Source: Hawksworthiomyces lignivorus (taxonomy: Eukaryota; Ascomycota; Sordariomycetes; Ophiostomatales; Ophiostomataceae). From it: a DNA stretch of 64,000 nt. The position numbers and the translations under genes are program-made. Below the pieces are notes generated by a model. It did not search any database. It saw only the letters and a program-made list of their open reading frames with translations, and was not told the DNA's origin. Each line of letters begins with the position of its first letter. Within the stretch, counting starts at the first letter, position 1. Positions 44,739-57,511 of this stretch are shown in pieces. Where the stretch lies: contig NTMA01000001.1 of assembly GCA_002917075.1 (NCBI GenBank), positions 372,001-436,000 on the forward strand. The letters are read 5' to 3'.

Positions 44739-46583
44739 CTAACCGCTCTTAGCCTTCTTGCGTCCGGACTTCTTGGGCTCTGGCACTATCTCTTGCTCTT
44801 TGTCCTCAATTACCTTGGATGTCCGCTTGCGCTTCTTGTCAGGGCTCGCGGGGGTTGCTGCGCCCTTCACGGGCTCGGCCTCCGCACCAGGAGTGGCCGT
44901 CTTCCGCTTCCGGCTGTCCTTCTTGGCAGACTTGGGCGTCTTGGCAGGTGCCTCTTCTTCCTCAGCGGTGTTCTGCTGGAGCTGTTCGGCAATAGCCTCC
45001 TGGTCGTTGCCGGTGTCCACCTCCTTGCTGGTAGGCATGGGGATGTGGAACTCGTCTGCGTAGCGCAGAGCCTCGTCGTCCGTCATCAAGCGGGCATTCT
45101 GGTTGCCAGTCTTGTATGAGTGGACACGGGCGTTGTACAGACGCAGGTTATATTGGTAGGCGCGGTCCCAGCCCTGTGGAGGGTTAGAATCTGCAATATC
45201 CAAAAGGGATGAGATAGACTGCATGTGGATCTACTTACACCCTTGTCGTGGGCATTCATGGTGCTCCAGCGGCGCTGGCCCTCCTCCTGAACGGCACCCT
45301 TGGGGGCGTCAGGGCCAAGGTCGTTGGCAATGATGGGGCGAGCAGTCTGCATGTACAGGAAGTAAGGCGTCAAGGGACGCTTGGGGGCGTTGGGGTCGTG
45401 AGTGCGCTTCTTGCGCTCTTTCTTCTCCTCCGCAGCCGGGGCAGCGGCAGCGGCAACCGGGGGGAGGATAGAGCCAACCGCCGGCAGCAGGCCAGCAACA
45501 TTCTCCAGGCCCAGATCCAGGTTACCATCCAGAGACGTTCCCTCGCCGAGGAGGAGATTTGTCTGGCGGAGGTAGTCCGTGGAGAAGTTCTTCAGGAGCT
45601 CCTGAATAGTGGACAGGCGCGCGTAAACCTATTCTGCGTGTTAACAGCGCGTTCATAGCCACGTACTGTCTTTTTCATCGAGTATTCCATTTCTCGTGTA
45701 ATTGTGGTAATTCATTGTGGGAACGGTTTGGGGAGCGCGCCGCCCAAATAGGAAGTAAACAAAGCGCGATGAGAATACAGAGGCCTAAGCGCGTCTTTTT
45801 TTTCTTCCTTCGCTCTGGCCACTAGCCGATTTTTATAAAAATTAAAAAAATTAAAATGATCTAATGTTCTATAGGAATAGAACAAATAAACTGCAAGCCC
45901 ATGAAAACGAGTTGCGGCGGCTGTACAAGAAGTGGTTTGTGAACTGAAGGGTATTTGAAGTGTAGCCTTTGTATGTTGCTTTATTTTGCTGCGGGGTGAC
46001 AAAGTGCGAGCGTCATGATGCGGCAATCAGGTGCGGTTTTTGGTTGCGAATTTTGCTAGTAAAAAGGGTGGAGGGAAAGGGAATAGGTGAGCGTTGGCGG
46101 GATGGAATTAGAAAGTGGAACGCGAGGACTGCGATGATGTTTTTTAAGAGGCTCTACGTGGCTTGGAGGCGGCTTGCGCTTTGAGCTGTATAGATTTGGG
46201 AGATATCCACCAGGATGGAGATGGGGATGGGATGTAGAACAAGCAGCTTTGAGGGGAATGAAGTGCGATGAAACGGAGAAATGGCAAAAGTGGCACAGAG
46301 AGTCGGGCCAGGCAGACGAGAGAGAGAAAGAGTGGAGGAAAGGCAGGACCAGAGACCAGCAGTGGTGTCGCGCAAAAGCGTGTGGAAGGACAAGAGCACG
46401 CGAAAAGGCAAATGCGCGAAAAAAGAATAGAAATGGATGAATAGACCAGCAGAAAAAGAGCGCCAGAGACGAAGACAGAAAACTCACCGAATCGCGCACG
46501 CGAATGAAGTTGTCGACGTCGATGACCTTGGGAGCGTCAGCCTTCGCGGCTTCGGCGATCTGCTTCTTGGATGGGCGGGCCAT
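44739..46583 (-). CDS. HMG-box DNA-binding protein
   Basis: Three exons on the minus strand: 46583-46488, 45628-45239 and 45173-44739, 306 residues. All junctions are phase 0 with GTGAGT/GTAAGT donors. Exon 1 encodes MARPSKKQIAEAAKADAPKV and ends RVRDS; exon 2 opens VYARLSTIQELLKNFSTDYL. The HMG box lies at about residues 115-190, starting DPNAPKRPLTPYFLYMQTAR, and is split by intron 2 before GWDRAYQYNLRLYNAR. HMG-box proteins of this type bend DNA and act in chromatin. The C-terminus is Lys/Pro/Ala-rich with nuclear-signal-like KKRKRTSK and GRKKAKSG, resembling a histone-tail-like charged extension. A loop insert (GPDAPKGAVQEEGQ) lengthens the box compared with Nhp6. Intron 1 is 859 nt, much longer than its neighbours. 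Confidence 0.85.
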
Positions 46584-49500
46584 AGTGCTCGTAGTTTTGT
46601 TTGCAAATTAAGCGTGAAAACTGGTTGAGCTTTGACTTCAGTGGCGATGCGCTGAAGCTTTTGGAGATATGGCGATGTTGGTGGATTTAGTTATTTTGAT
46701 GCTGGAAATGCGAAGCAAAGAGAGAAATCTACAGCGATGGAGAGGAGAGAGAAGAGGGAGAAGGGAAAAGAGGGGGAAGAAGAAACAGAAGGATCAGAAG
46801 GGGGAGGGGGAAAGAATTTCGGGGCGCGCGAGGGGCGAAGGTTGGGGGGTGCCCAAGTTTATAGGCCGCTGGGGGGTTGGGCGAGGACGCGCTGATTTGT
46901 TTTGATTTATTTTTAATCTTTTTCCTGATTGTTATTTTTTTTAGTTGGTGTGGTGGGCTCTTTCCCTTTTTTTCCTCTTTTCGCGCAGGGCGCCTTTTGG
47001 TGGGCGGCGGGTGGTGTGTCCCGACAAATTGCACGTATTCGTTTTACTGCCCGTCAGCTGCGCCAGGCCAAGTAAAAGCAATACCCGTATGCGTACTAGG
47101 GGCACCTTCGGCAGCTTCATCCAGCCTGACCGCCTCACCCAACTCGCCCGTCAATTGCCCCATCTCCCCCTGCCTCTCTCCCTCTTTCTTCCTCTCTCTG
47201 CCACTGCTCTGCCTCTGTGTCTATCTGTCTCTGTTCGCACCTCCCCCTCCTCCTCCTACTCCCTCCCTGGCGGTCCGCTGCATGCTGTCTTCTGTGGCCT
47301 TCTGCTTGCCTGTCTATCTTGCCTGTCTGCCCATCTGCCCATCTCCCCCTCCTGCGTCGCCCATGCCCTTCTATTTGCCCCATTTAGCTTCCCCCTCTTC
47401 TTGTCGCATCAGTCGCGCCTGCATGCATTGCGCCAGCGCTTGCCTTCTGATTTTCGGGACGTCGCAAGGTCGCAAAAAGGACATTATATGCGTACGTACC
47501 TCCGTACTACGGCCGCCCCCATGACGCTGCTGCGCAGGTGTTCGCCCAGCTCTGCCCTCTGTTCGCCAGTTTCTTTGTAGCCTTGTCTTGCTTCTCTTCT
47601 CCAGTCTCCATCCAGTCTCTTCCAGCATTCTACTCTTTTTGCATTTTCTCTTTCTACTGGTACCACAACACTACTCCGTACACTGCTTCAGGGCACCCCC
47701 TCTCGCTCTCCTCGGCCTGCCCCGATTGCGCGTATCGGCTGCTTTTTGCGCATCGCTGCATCGCTGCAGCTCAGTTATCCGCCAACCACACCACTCCAGA
47801 GATACAGATAGCAATACCTCAATAGCTCCTAGAGAGTTCCTCAGAGTTGTTCGCGAGCAGTGTCACTTGCTATTGCCAGTGGATTTTATTTTCTTATATT
47901 TTTAAACTTTCCCCGCTGCTGCAGCCTACTATCCACTGCAATTCATATTATGTGCATTTTGTTGAGCACGTTTTGCTGTTGTGTTTTGCGGTTTGCCGCA
48001 GTTGCGATGGCGATGCTGGCCGGTAAAGACCACCAGACTGTTTTCGATGAACAAAATTTGGGGCATCAACTGAAGTATTTGGAGCTCGCCTGAAAGGTAT
48101 CGCCCACCACGCTGCGATCGCGCTGCTCTTGGTTTGTTTTGATTTTTAGGGTAAAGTCGTATCGCAGATGTGGACAAGCGCTATTTGGGGTGGCATGGCG
48201 CATCCTCCCACCTAGCGGTCCAATGAAAGACTACTGAAGGTTAGTGGTGGGGGACACGAGCAATTTTTTGTTGGTCCCCCCTCTGAGTCTTGAGCTTGAG
48301 CGACCGTCTTTCCTCTCCCTCTACCCTCCCAGTCCGTGGGCTTAATTTACTGATCTGCCAGACCTGATACGTAACCCGCAGCCAAACTGGCGCAGGTACT
48401 AACTATTGATTGCTCCGTATATTTTTCTTACGTCCTCTTTTCGTCTCAGCACATCATACGCACCCCCTCGTTCTCACCTCCTCCCCCCCCCCTCTCCGGC
48501 TTACTGATCACACTGCAAAAAAGACTTCTGAAAGTCTACCTCGCCCTGGTCTCGTTTTATTTGAATATTCCCGAGGCTTTAGCGCCTTCTGCTTTATGCC
48601 CGAAACATGAGCCGCTGGCCGCTCTGCACAGCTGGCACACCTCTTGGTATTACTCTGTCACTCTGTATGTACTGTATTCCGCACTAAATCCCAGGCTTGT
48701 TCCTGCGACTGTCAACCATTCGGCCACACCCCAGCCCCCCTCTTTTTTTTTTTTTTCTGTCACTCTCGTCTTTTTCTTTTACGCGGTGCCCTGGCACTTT
48801 GATTTTCCTAATACCCAGCGCCCCCCCCGCTCTGGCTGATCTTCCCTGAAAATAAAAAATTCCAACCGTCAGCAAAACTAGGCAACGCAGGTTTTTGTCC
48901 CAGAACCCAATCCGTTCACCTCATTTCATCGCATCAATTTCTGCCAGGCGGTCCGCCTCGCCACCAGGTCTCCAGAAAGTCACTAGTGATCTTCTCAAAC
49001 TCTCGCTCACCTACCTACTGCTGAATCCTGTGCCAGAGAATTATGTTTAAGCTCCGTGGAGTGCCAACATTGCATACCATGTTTTTTGTTTTTTTTTGCC
49101 CTCGTTTCTCCCAGCTGTATTACTCCGTATTTACGCGCGCATTGCAAGACAGCACCCCGCCTACCTCTATTCTCTGGCTCGCAGTGCAATTGCTGGTCGC
49201 GGGTAATGAAAGTAAAGGGACATCTCACATTTCTCGGATTCGAACACGCCGCGCAGCTTTAAATTTATTTTCATACAGCTCTCAAAAGTACAGCTTTGAT
49301 ACGTGCAAGTGAAATCCATAATCTCTGCTGGGCCTCATAGGCTACGTGATGCCTTATACTCTCTATGCGCGCCGCGTTGAGGGTAGCTCATCTTTAAGCT
49401 GAGAACTTCATGTAAACGTCGAGCTACCAGCTGGGGCTGTCTGCTTAAGCTGTTTGCTTGAGCTGTCTGCTGGGAGCTCACATTTAGACGGCCTGGAGCT

Positions 49501-51406
49501 TCCACAATTTTAACTTGGTGTAGACTTGTCCTTAAACAAGCCGAAAATGTTCGGTACCGGTTCGCGCTAGAAAGACGGGGCTAGTGTACGGACAGCCGAA
49601 CTCAGGGTCGCGCGTTCCGCTCGTCCAGCTCCATGCACAGAAGCCCTCTAGCTTGTCCCTTAGCGAGCACGTGGAGAGCTGTTGCTCTCATAGGCGGTCC
49701 GCCGCATTGCAGATAACATCAACTGGAAGGCACTCGCCCTACGGTATTGAAGATATTGCTATTTGTGCCACTTTCGTGAGACAAAAATAATACACTGCTG
49801 CCTCATAAATGTCTTTCATCGAGCGGCATTTCAGATACGGGCCTATTGTGCGAGAAGTAAAAGCGTATGAAACTCCCATAGCAAGTGAGCAAAAGCACAA
49901 ACAGCTTCTGTTCGTCGGTGGCAAGCCTGTTATTGTCTCGATGCTGTGGGCATCCATATTGCTGGCGCGACTGGCTGGCGCTGTCTACCAAACCAATGCA
50001 GAGCAGTGCAGGACAGAGACAACGGGACAGGGAGTGCAGATAGGGTGCAAACGAGAGACATCGCAGGTCCAATAACGTGGGACTGCCAACCTTGTCTCTT
50101 GCTTCTCGGTAATTTGGTCCCTTCTGTTTCTTGTGCGCTATAGTCCATCTCTCCATCTTACATTAAGCTCATGTGCGCAATGTCTGCGACTCCGTCGGCA
50201 CGAGCCGAGTGGCCCTGGCCAGCCAGAAAAGCGTGAGAAACTGAGGGGAAGGGTGCGGAGCGTCCGTCGCCGTGCTATTTATGCCAGTCTCATTCTTGTG
50301 GTGCGAATCCCTTCGCGCGGCTGTCCCAACATGGCTCTTCTGTCTCGCATTTCTTTTTTGTATAAAGAAACTGGCCTTCCTGTTTCTTTCTCCGCGTACA
50401 ATTTTTTCCCTCGTCTTTTCTCCTCTTTTCTTAGTACTACACGTATCTCTTCATATCTATATTGTATCACGTGTCATTGGCACAAAACAAACGCGAGCCT
50501 AAGGAAAGTGACTTGGGATGTAACAATCGCGAGCAGCGTGATACTTGGTTTTTCGGTGCCATATTTCCTCCTAGACAAGAACTGGGCAGGCCAACGTTCG
50601 CCATGGGCCAACCTAACGCGCGCCAGGCCAAGGCCGGCGCCATCTGCACCGTTGTCCCGCCTCTGTCGCCACCTTGAGCAAAGAGCTTGTTGCGTCTTAA
50701 AGCCAAGCACAACAGTAGCTCTCTTTTAATACGAGGAAGATTGCTGAGGGGGGGGGATCGCACCTGGTCGTCGCACATTTGCGTGTCTTCCATCTATCCT
50801 GTTTGTTTATGTGCTGTTCATCACCGCTCGTGCAACAATGCCAAGCACAGGGGAGGGTCCTCTGGGGGGCACAGCCCAATCGTGGAGCAACTGGCTTGCC
50901 CCTCGTCATCTCCCACTGCTTGCCCTGATTCCCCTCCAAGCAGCTCATCGCCAAAGTAGGAAAGAGGGGCCTCTCAGTCCCTTCCCTCTTGGCATCTTGG
51001 CGTTGTCAGATTCGTGACAGTGATGCAGCTCCGTTCTCCAGTGGCTCTTGCCAGATGTGCGGTGTTGGTTCCTGCTCTTTCCCTTTCTTCTCTTTCTTTA
51101 AATTACCTTTGGCCTCTTTCTCCTCTTTGTCCCGAATTATCTCTTTTCCTTCTTCAACTATCACACTGGCCTTTTCTAGCTATATCAACCTCAATTCTTC
51201 GGCTCGTGATCTTGTCTGACCCCTGCATAAGGTGCTAAAGCTCTCAGCCAACCAATAAACTCAAGACGGCCTCACCACTTGCTTTTCGTCTCTATTCCCG
51301 TTCATAGATTTCAGTGTGAGCTCTCATCGGTGAGCTGCTCTCTGGGCATTTTCTTTATTTACAAGCTTTGCTAATCAAACTCTAGACGCGCATCTAAGAA
51401 GCAACC
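46584..51406. other. 4.8 kb gene-poor intergenic region upstream of HET-C
   Basis: No recognisable gene. From about 47.1 to 48.9 kb the + strand is C/T-rich with many short tracts; T runs occur near 48746-48759 and 49084-49098. The short frame at 49809-50075 is listed separately with low confidence. The segment must contain the divergent promoters of the HMG-box gene and HET-C. Confidence 0.4.
49809..50075 (+). CDS. Short open frame, 88 codons, doubtful gene
   Basis: ATG-initiated frame starting MSFIERHFRYGPIVREVKAY, with a hydrophobic stretch (VIVSMLWASILLARLAGAVY, about residues 42-61) that would make a small membrane protein. I recognise no family. Codon bias is weak and it lies in a gene-poor region, so chance is quite possible. 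Confidence 0.15.
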   Translation: MSFIERHFRYGPIVREVKAYETPIASEQKHKQLLFVGGKPVIVSMLWASILLARLAGAVYQTNAEQCRTETTGQGVQIGCKRETSQVQ

Positions 51407-54292
51407 ATGGCCTTGCCTAAGCCACCTCCTCTACTCCTCGGCCTCCTTGTTATCTTCTTATGCATCAACGGTGCCCACGCCTTTGGTGCCGGCAACATTG
51501 CCGGTATATCCAAGGTAGAAGGAGAAAATTGTGTGTTTTATATGGCGTCCTAGAGGATTAGAGAGATAGCCAGTTCAACGAGACGGCTGCAGCAGCCTGG
51601 CTAACCGTATCAGGGCGCCATGGTGACATCGAAGACACCTTACTCCGGTTGATCATGGCTCGTGCCGTGGGCGGAAAGAAGTTTGACAAACTCTCCGTCT
51701 CCCGTGTGTATTTCGGAAACTGGCTTCGCGACTATAGCCAGGCTATCGACGTTGGTACTGTCAAATCCGTCTCTGCCGAGGCCATCCGCCTGCTGCTCTG
51801 CGTCCTCGGTTTTCTCACATTCGGTTACGGCTCCCGCGAGTTCGAAGTCACCGCAGAGCGTCTTGGCACCTATCGTCCAGAGGACCACATTGACAACCCC
51901 AAAAATTATGCTGACAACCTGGATGCCCGCCGCTACGACCCCCGCCTCCGCGGCCCTGTGGACGAGCGCGTTGAGCTCGCCATCGACCCAGCCTCCGGCA
52001 TGAAGAATTACATTGCCAACGAGCGCGCCAACATCATGACCAGTGCTTATCACATTCGTCAGCTTTTCGGCAAATGCATTGATCTGGGCCGCGCTTATCG
52101 CCGCTCCAGGAGAAAGGAGGACTTTTATGAAGCTCTGCGGCTGATGGGCACTGGCTTGCACTGCCTTGAGGGTATGATCTGAGTCTCTGGGCAGGCGTCC
52201 TGTCGTCTCTCTGTCCTCCCCTCTTTCGCGTTACTAACGGAAACTGTCAGACTATTTGGCGCACAGCAACTACGTTGAACTTGCCCTAATCGAAATGGGT
52301 GAAAACGAGGTTTTCCCTCATGTTGGCCGGAGCACTCAAGTTCGTCTTCAGGGAGCCAACCATCCAGTGTACCCCATTGTGACCGGCACATTTGGTGGTG
52401 TGGACTTTCTGCACTCAGTCACCGGTGAAGGTAATTTGAATCAGCCGGCCTCAGCTATGCGCTGTCTTATGAAAGCACATCCCACTGACTCCTGACAGTA
52501 TCCGACAAGTTGACGCAGAACGAAATTCAAGAGTTGGAGGGCACCTTGCAGAACAGCCAAACCAGCGACACGAGTATTCTGCAGAATCTGCTAGACATGA
52601 TTCCAGATGGCATTTTTGGTGGTGGCGACAAGAAGCAGAAAATGAGCGATATCCAAAGCAACGCAGCCGCCGCCCAAATGCAGCAGATGAGTGTGTCTCC
52701 GCGCCGACCTGAAGAGTACACAATGTACATCAAGGGTATTTTCAACCAGATTATGCCTGCCATCGAATTCCATGACGAAATTCTACAGAGCATTACGGAA
52801 GCCATTGAGAAGATTCCTGTTCTGCCCCAGCTTATTGAGCAGCTCGAGGACCAGCTGTCCGTATTTGTCTTCTCCGTCATTGCACCTTTCATCGTGCCAG
52901 TCATCCACCAGATCCAGAACGAGCTCCAGACCGGCTCATCTGAGATCATTCAGAGCAGCAAGGCTGAGCAGCTGATTGTCTTCAACGATGACTACTGTAC
53001 CGACCCGACGCACTCCATGCTGTCAAAGGACCACTTCAGCAACGTACGTTGATAGAACTAGCCCACTTTCTCGATCGAAGATGGGAGAGCATGAAAAGCT
53101 GACCGCTACTTAGATTCTGAATGAAGTCGCCGGTCGCACCGCTAGCAAGGTTGTATCCTGGGTTGTGCCACAGCTCATGGATGCATGGGACAACGACAGC
53201 ATTGATATCTCCCGCACGCTGAACCGCATTATTTACGGCGTCTTACACCACCCAGCCCAGCGCAACTTGGGCGAAGATGGTGTCCGCGATTGCCGCGAGA
53301 TTATGTTCCGCAGCGTCGAAGAGTGGTGGCAGAACATGCCTGACTACCAGAAGAACGAGTACCGCAGCAAGCTTTCTCGCGACGGTGTGGAGCGAGGCGA
53401 CAACCACAAAGAAGGCGTTCACGACACAGGCCACGGCTGCGCCAAGCCGCTGGGCATGCAAAAGAACTTTTCTAGTGGCGGAGCCGGGAGTGCATTGGGC
53501 GGCGGAATCGCCGGTGCTGCAGCAGGTGCTCTTCTTGGTGGCATTACTAATGAATTTATGGGAGGCGGCCAGAGCCAAGCCAGCTCGGGCGGCCTGGGAG
53601 GCCTTCTGTCAGAGCTTGGTGGTGGCGGTGGCAGCAGTGCAGGCGGAGGCGCTGCTGGTCTTGGGGGGTTACTTGGAGCTGCCGGCTCTCTTCTTGGTTC
53701 CGGTTTCCAGGAGAACATGACTCCTTCGGTCAGCAGCCGCCGTGAGGCAGATGGTGGCTACAGCCAGACGTACACGGAGTATGGGCGGAGTCGAGATGGC
53801 GACCGATATGCCCAGGCCGAATTTACACGTACCGAATACCCCGACGGCGAACAACGCACCGACTATCGTCGCTACGAGCAGGATGAATATGGCCGCGGCC
53901 AGCGACCTACTGGGTTTGAATACGAAGAACGCACCGATACTCGGCCAGCCTTCGGTGGAGAAGGTTACGAGCAGCGCACGGAGCGCCGGTGGGAGGATGG
54001 CGATGGGCGTGTGGAACGGGAAGAGCGCGAAGAATTCTCTGGCGGATGGGGCCAAGAGAGACGCGAAGAACGATTTGAAGAGCGCACAGAAGGGCGAGAG
54101 GACTGGAACGGCCGCGGCGGCTGGGGTCGCGAAGAGTACCAAGAACGCCAAGAACGCCAACAGCAGTTTGGAGGTGAGGGTGAAGGCGGAGGTGGTCTTG
54201 GCGGCCTTTTGGGTGAGGTTGTGCGGGAAGCAGAAGAGGCCTTTGAAGAAGGCGACCGCCGAGAAGAGAGGCGCGGAGGATGGGGCTTCTAA
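51407..54292 (+). CDS. het-c: Heterokaryon incompatibility protein HET-C
   Basis: Five exons: 51407-51530, 51614-52171, 52251-52430, 52499-53043 and 53114-54292, 861 residues; every phase matches and introns are 68-83 nt. Exon 1 encodes a signal peptide (about residues 1-25, ending NGAHA) and the conserved FGAGNIAGISKVEGEN; the splice gives WRHGDIEDTLL. The HET-C core continues with SVSRVYFGNWLRDYSQAIDV, FGYGSREFEVT, RTASKVVSWVVPQLM and the Cys/His-containing GVHDTGHGCAKPLGM. The C-terminus has a Gly-rich stretch (about residues 585-655) and then an Arg/Glu/Tyr-rich charged tail. In Neurospora crassa, allelic het-c differences trigger vegetative incompatibility cell death; the gene is also present in fungi without known het-c incompatibility. 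Its function here, beyond family membership, is not shown. Confidence 0.95.
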
Positions 54293-56275
54293 GGGACTAC
54301 GGGGACATCCATTGGGGTATGAAGGCTGCCAAATGGAAGTACAAATACGTGTGTGGACAAAGATTGATGGGAAGGGGTCCATGGACGTTTGTGGATGCAG
54401 AAATCAGAAAAAAGCTCCAATCTACAAAACCAAAAATCTGCAATACAAAATACGATTTGCTTCTCAAGCCTATGTGAGTCATGTTATCGACTGCTTCACA
54501 GTCCTCTACAAAGAAAAGTGATTATAACAAGGCCCTACATACAATTGATGGGCAAGTTTGCGCGCGCACCGCGATAACACTGCGGAGCGCGATCAGAAAA
54601 TCAAAGATCGGCAGCCAAGCCGCGATTTTCTGCAGTGAGTATATGTTGTTCCAGGCACGGCATTCTTGGTAGTTTGATAGATTAAAAGTATCGAAAGACT
54701 GGTGAGGGGGAAAGAGTTGGGATTGTTTTCCATACGTCTTTGACGATTTCGCCTTTCCTGGACTTTTCTCGGTCTCTCGTTCTCTCTCTTTCTCTTTGTA
54801 TAGGATTCTCTGCTCTGTTCGTCAGATGTACCTTTGTCTTGGAGCCTATCCCATCTCCTCAACCTTTTTCGACTTTTGTGCTTTTGTTTTGCTTTTAATT
54901 TCGACCCTGCCGTCTTGTTCACGGATTTCTGCTTCTGTTCCTACTGCTCCCCCACATTTCATCGGCGCGCATGGCCCGGCGGGTATTGGCAATCTCGTTT
55001 CTTCCCTTTCTTTTTACTTTAACTCTTATTTTTCGCTCTTGTACTGGTCTCGTTTGTGGGGAGATGTGAGATGAGAATGGGCTTGGAGGGGATTTTCTTT
55101 ACTGCCTTTTCTCTGATATTTTGGTTTTATTTTCCTGGTCTCTTTGAATTTCGAATATCGTCAAACATTCCTTCACTTAATTTTGTTGTTCTTCGATTAA
55201 GTTTCAGGTAATTGACAATTACGTATTCACTATGACAACTTTTTTATCATGCTCATTGATTATTTTTGTTTTGTTTCCCCCTTTTGAAGCAATTCTGCCC
55301 TCTTATATGGTACTCACGTAAGAGTTTTGCACTACAGCCTCTTCACTTCCGATGTTCTTCTTGTGCCGTCTTTCTTGGTAGAGGAATGGCTCCTCCTCGT
55401 CTATTTTCTTTCCCCCTTTCTTTCCCCCTCTTCTTACCGATCTGCTTTTCTTTCATTGTGGGGAGACGAAGAGGCGCGATCTGCCATTTTGCTTTGATTG
55501 ACTCGTGTATTAATACTGCCCGATAACGCAATATGGATATATATGAATACTCCCGAAAAGAGCTCTCTTTATACAAATTTGCGTCTCGACGTCTCTCACC
55601 TCCAAGAGAAACCCCTCTCCCTGCCCCAGAGGCCAGGCCGTTGAGCTCTCCACCCGCTGCACACCACACGTTCTTCTCGTGGTATATGTCGACAATATGG
55701 GACGGGGCCGTGTCAGACAGGTACATACGATGTGAGGACCTCTCAATCGTGCTCTCTCGAAATCCGGAGGCCGACGTCCGCATTTTTTCTAGAGTGGGTC
55801 ACAAGCATTGGACATGAAAGGCAGGAGATGGGACGGCAAAAGCCCATACAAGCAGAAACTAAAAGAGAAAATAACACAGGCCTACGACGTACGTCTCTTA
55901 TTTGCAAACAGACAATGAGCTCGCTCGGGAAGTGAGTGGGCGGGAGATGAAACCAGGCAGCCTACTTTAATTCTCACCATAAAAAATGAGGCCGAGAAGA
56001 AGGTGGATAAAGAGAAGAGAATATAACAAATACAGGCGAGGAGGAGAAAGCAGAGGCACCAAGGTCGAGCTCGCTTGTCCTGCCAAAGATATAAAGGATC
56101 AGGGGTAGAAGAGGCTTTTGCCTCCCCCTTGCCCCTTGCTTCCTATTCCTCTAGCTTGTCTCTTTATCCCTCTGTGGTTCATCACCGTAGCACCCAATAT
56201 TTATACAGTCCTTTCCTCGTTTTTCCATTATCTTTCTTTCCTTCCTCTTCATTCCTTGCATCTCCATCAGACACA
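54293..56275. other. Intergenic region between HET-C and the GH45 gene
   Basis: About 2 kb, AT-rich and T/C-rich on the + strand at about 54.7-55.5 kb. The last 170 bases before the GH45 start are very pyrimidine-rich, as in promoters and leaders of well-expressed fungal genes. No gene seen. Confidence 0.45.
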
Positions 56276-57051
56276 ATGCTTCCCACGCAGACACTCAGTG
56301 CCCTCCTGCCGGCTGCCCTCCTGCTCTTCGCCCAGGGCTCCGGCGCCCAATCCACGGGCACGACCACCCGCTACTGGGACTGCTGCAAGCCGTCGTGCGG
56401 CTGGGCCGGCAAGGGCTTCGCCCAGGGCCCCGTCGGCACTTGCGACAAGAACGACAAGCCCCTGAACGACAACGGCGCCACCAAGTCCGGCTGCGACAAC
56501 GGCGGCGGCGCCTTCATGTGCTCGAGCCAGGCCCCGTGGGCTGTCAACGACACGGTAGCCTACGGCTACGCGGCCGTCCGCATCTCTGGCAGCACTGAGA
56601 ACCAGTGGTGCTGCCAGTGCTATGAACTCACCTTCACCAGCGGGCCCGTCCAGGGCAAGAAGCTGGTCGTACAAGCCACCAATACGGGCGGTGACCTGGG
56701 CTCCAACCACTTTGATCTGGCGGTAAGCAACCCCTGTCTCTCCATTTTCTTCTTTCTCCTCCTCCCTCGAGCTCTTCCCCCTTGGAAACTGACACCCTCT
56801 TTCAGATTCCCGGCGGCGGAGTCGGCATCTACAATGCCTGCACGCAGCAGTACGGCGCCCCTCCAAACGGCTGGGGTGACCGGTACGGCGGTGTGCACTC
56901 CAAGTCGGACTGCGACAACTTCCCAGCGGCGCTCAAGGCCGGCTGCAACTGGCGCTTCGACTGGTTCCAGGGCGCCGACAACCCAAGCGTGACGTTCAAG
57001 CAAGTGACCTGCCCCAGCGAGCTGACGGCAAAGTCAGGCTGCCACCGATAG
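56276..57051 (+). CDS. Secreted GH45 endo-beta-1,4-glucanase
   Basis: Two exons, 56276-56722 and 56806-57051, joined in phase 0 (GTAAGC...TTCAG); 230 residues. GH45 enzymes cleave cellulose internally with inversion. The first 24 or so residues are a signal peptide ([15 protein letters not shown]). The mature protein opens with [16 protein letters not shown]; Asp35 corresponds to the catalytic base and Asp147, in HFDLAIPGGGVG, to the acid, spaced as in Humicola EG V. Many paired cysteines ([27 protein letters not shown]) are in family positions. It is a catalytic domain only: there is no linker and no cellulose-binding module. The ATG context is CACAATGC. Confidence 0.95.
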
Positions 57052-57490
57052 ACGATGTGCGGAGTTAAAAAGGTGGTGTGGTGTGATGTGATGAGAACTT
57101 GTGGCTGTCATTATCATCCTCCTCCCCTCTCCCCTGCATGGAGAATCCCTTATAGAAGATCCTTACGGCATGCAAAATGAGAAAAAAAGTGGAAACGCAA
57201 AAAAAAAGGAAATACCAAAGAGAAAGCATCAATATACGCTCCAGAAAGGAGCGCATTTCTTTTCTTCCATTCATAGGCCTAGCCTCTGAGATCTGTACAT
57301 TACCGTGACAATGAAACTAGGACATATTCATAGCTTGGCAAATTGAATGAGCGATGAATGGACTGCTTGTCCTTCTTGATTCATAGGGGTATCCCACCTC
57401 TTCGCTAAATAAGCTAGAGCCGCAGGTCGCTTGTCTCTCCCTCTCTGCTCAAAGCCTCAGTAGTGTCGCGTTTGTGAGCGGATAGTAGTT

Positions 57491-57511
57491 GTGTGTGTGT
57501 GTGTGTGTGTG
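57491..57511. repeat. (GT)n microsatellite
   Basis: Ten and a half perfect GT dinucleotides in non-coding DNA. Confidence 0.95.

Noticed and set aside
46729..47034. Lys/Ser/Pro-rich frame on the minus strand near 46.9 kb
   Set aside because: Made of simple purine/pyrimidine tracts in a promoter-like region; no family features.
49228..49256. GGATTCGAAC string suggesting a tRNA T-loop on the minus strand
   Set aside because: The flanking bases do not form a T-stem and no acceptor or anticodon arm could be folded nearby.
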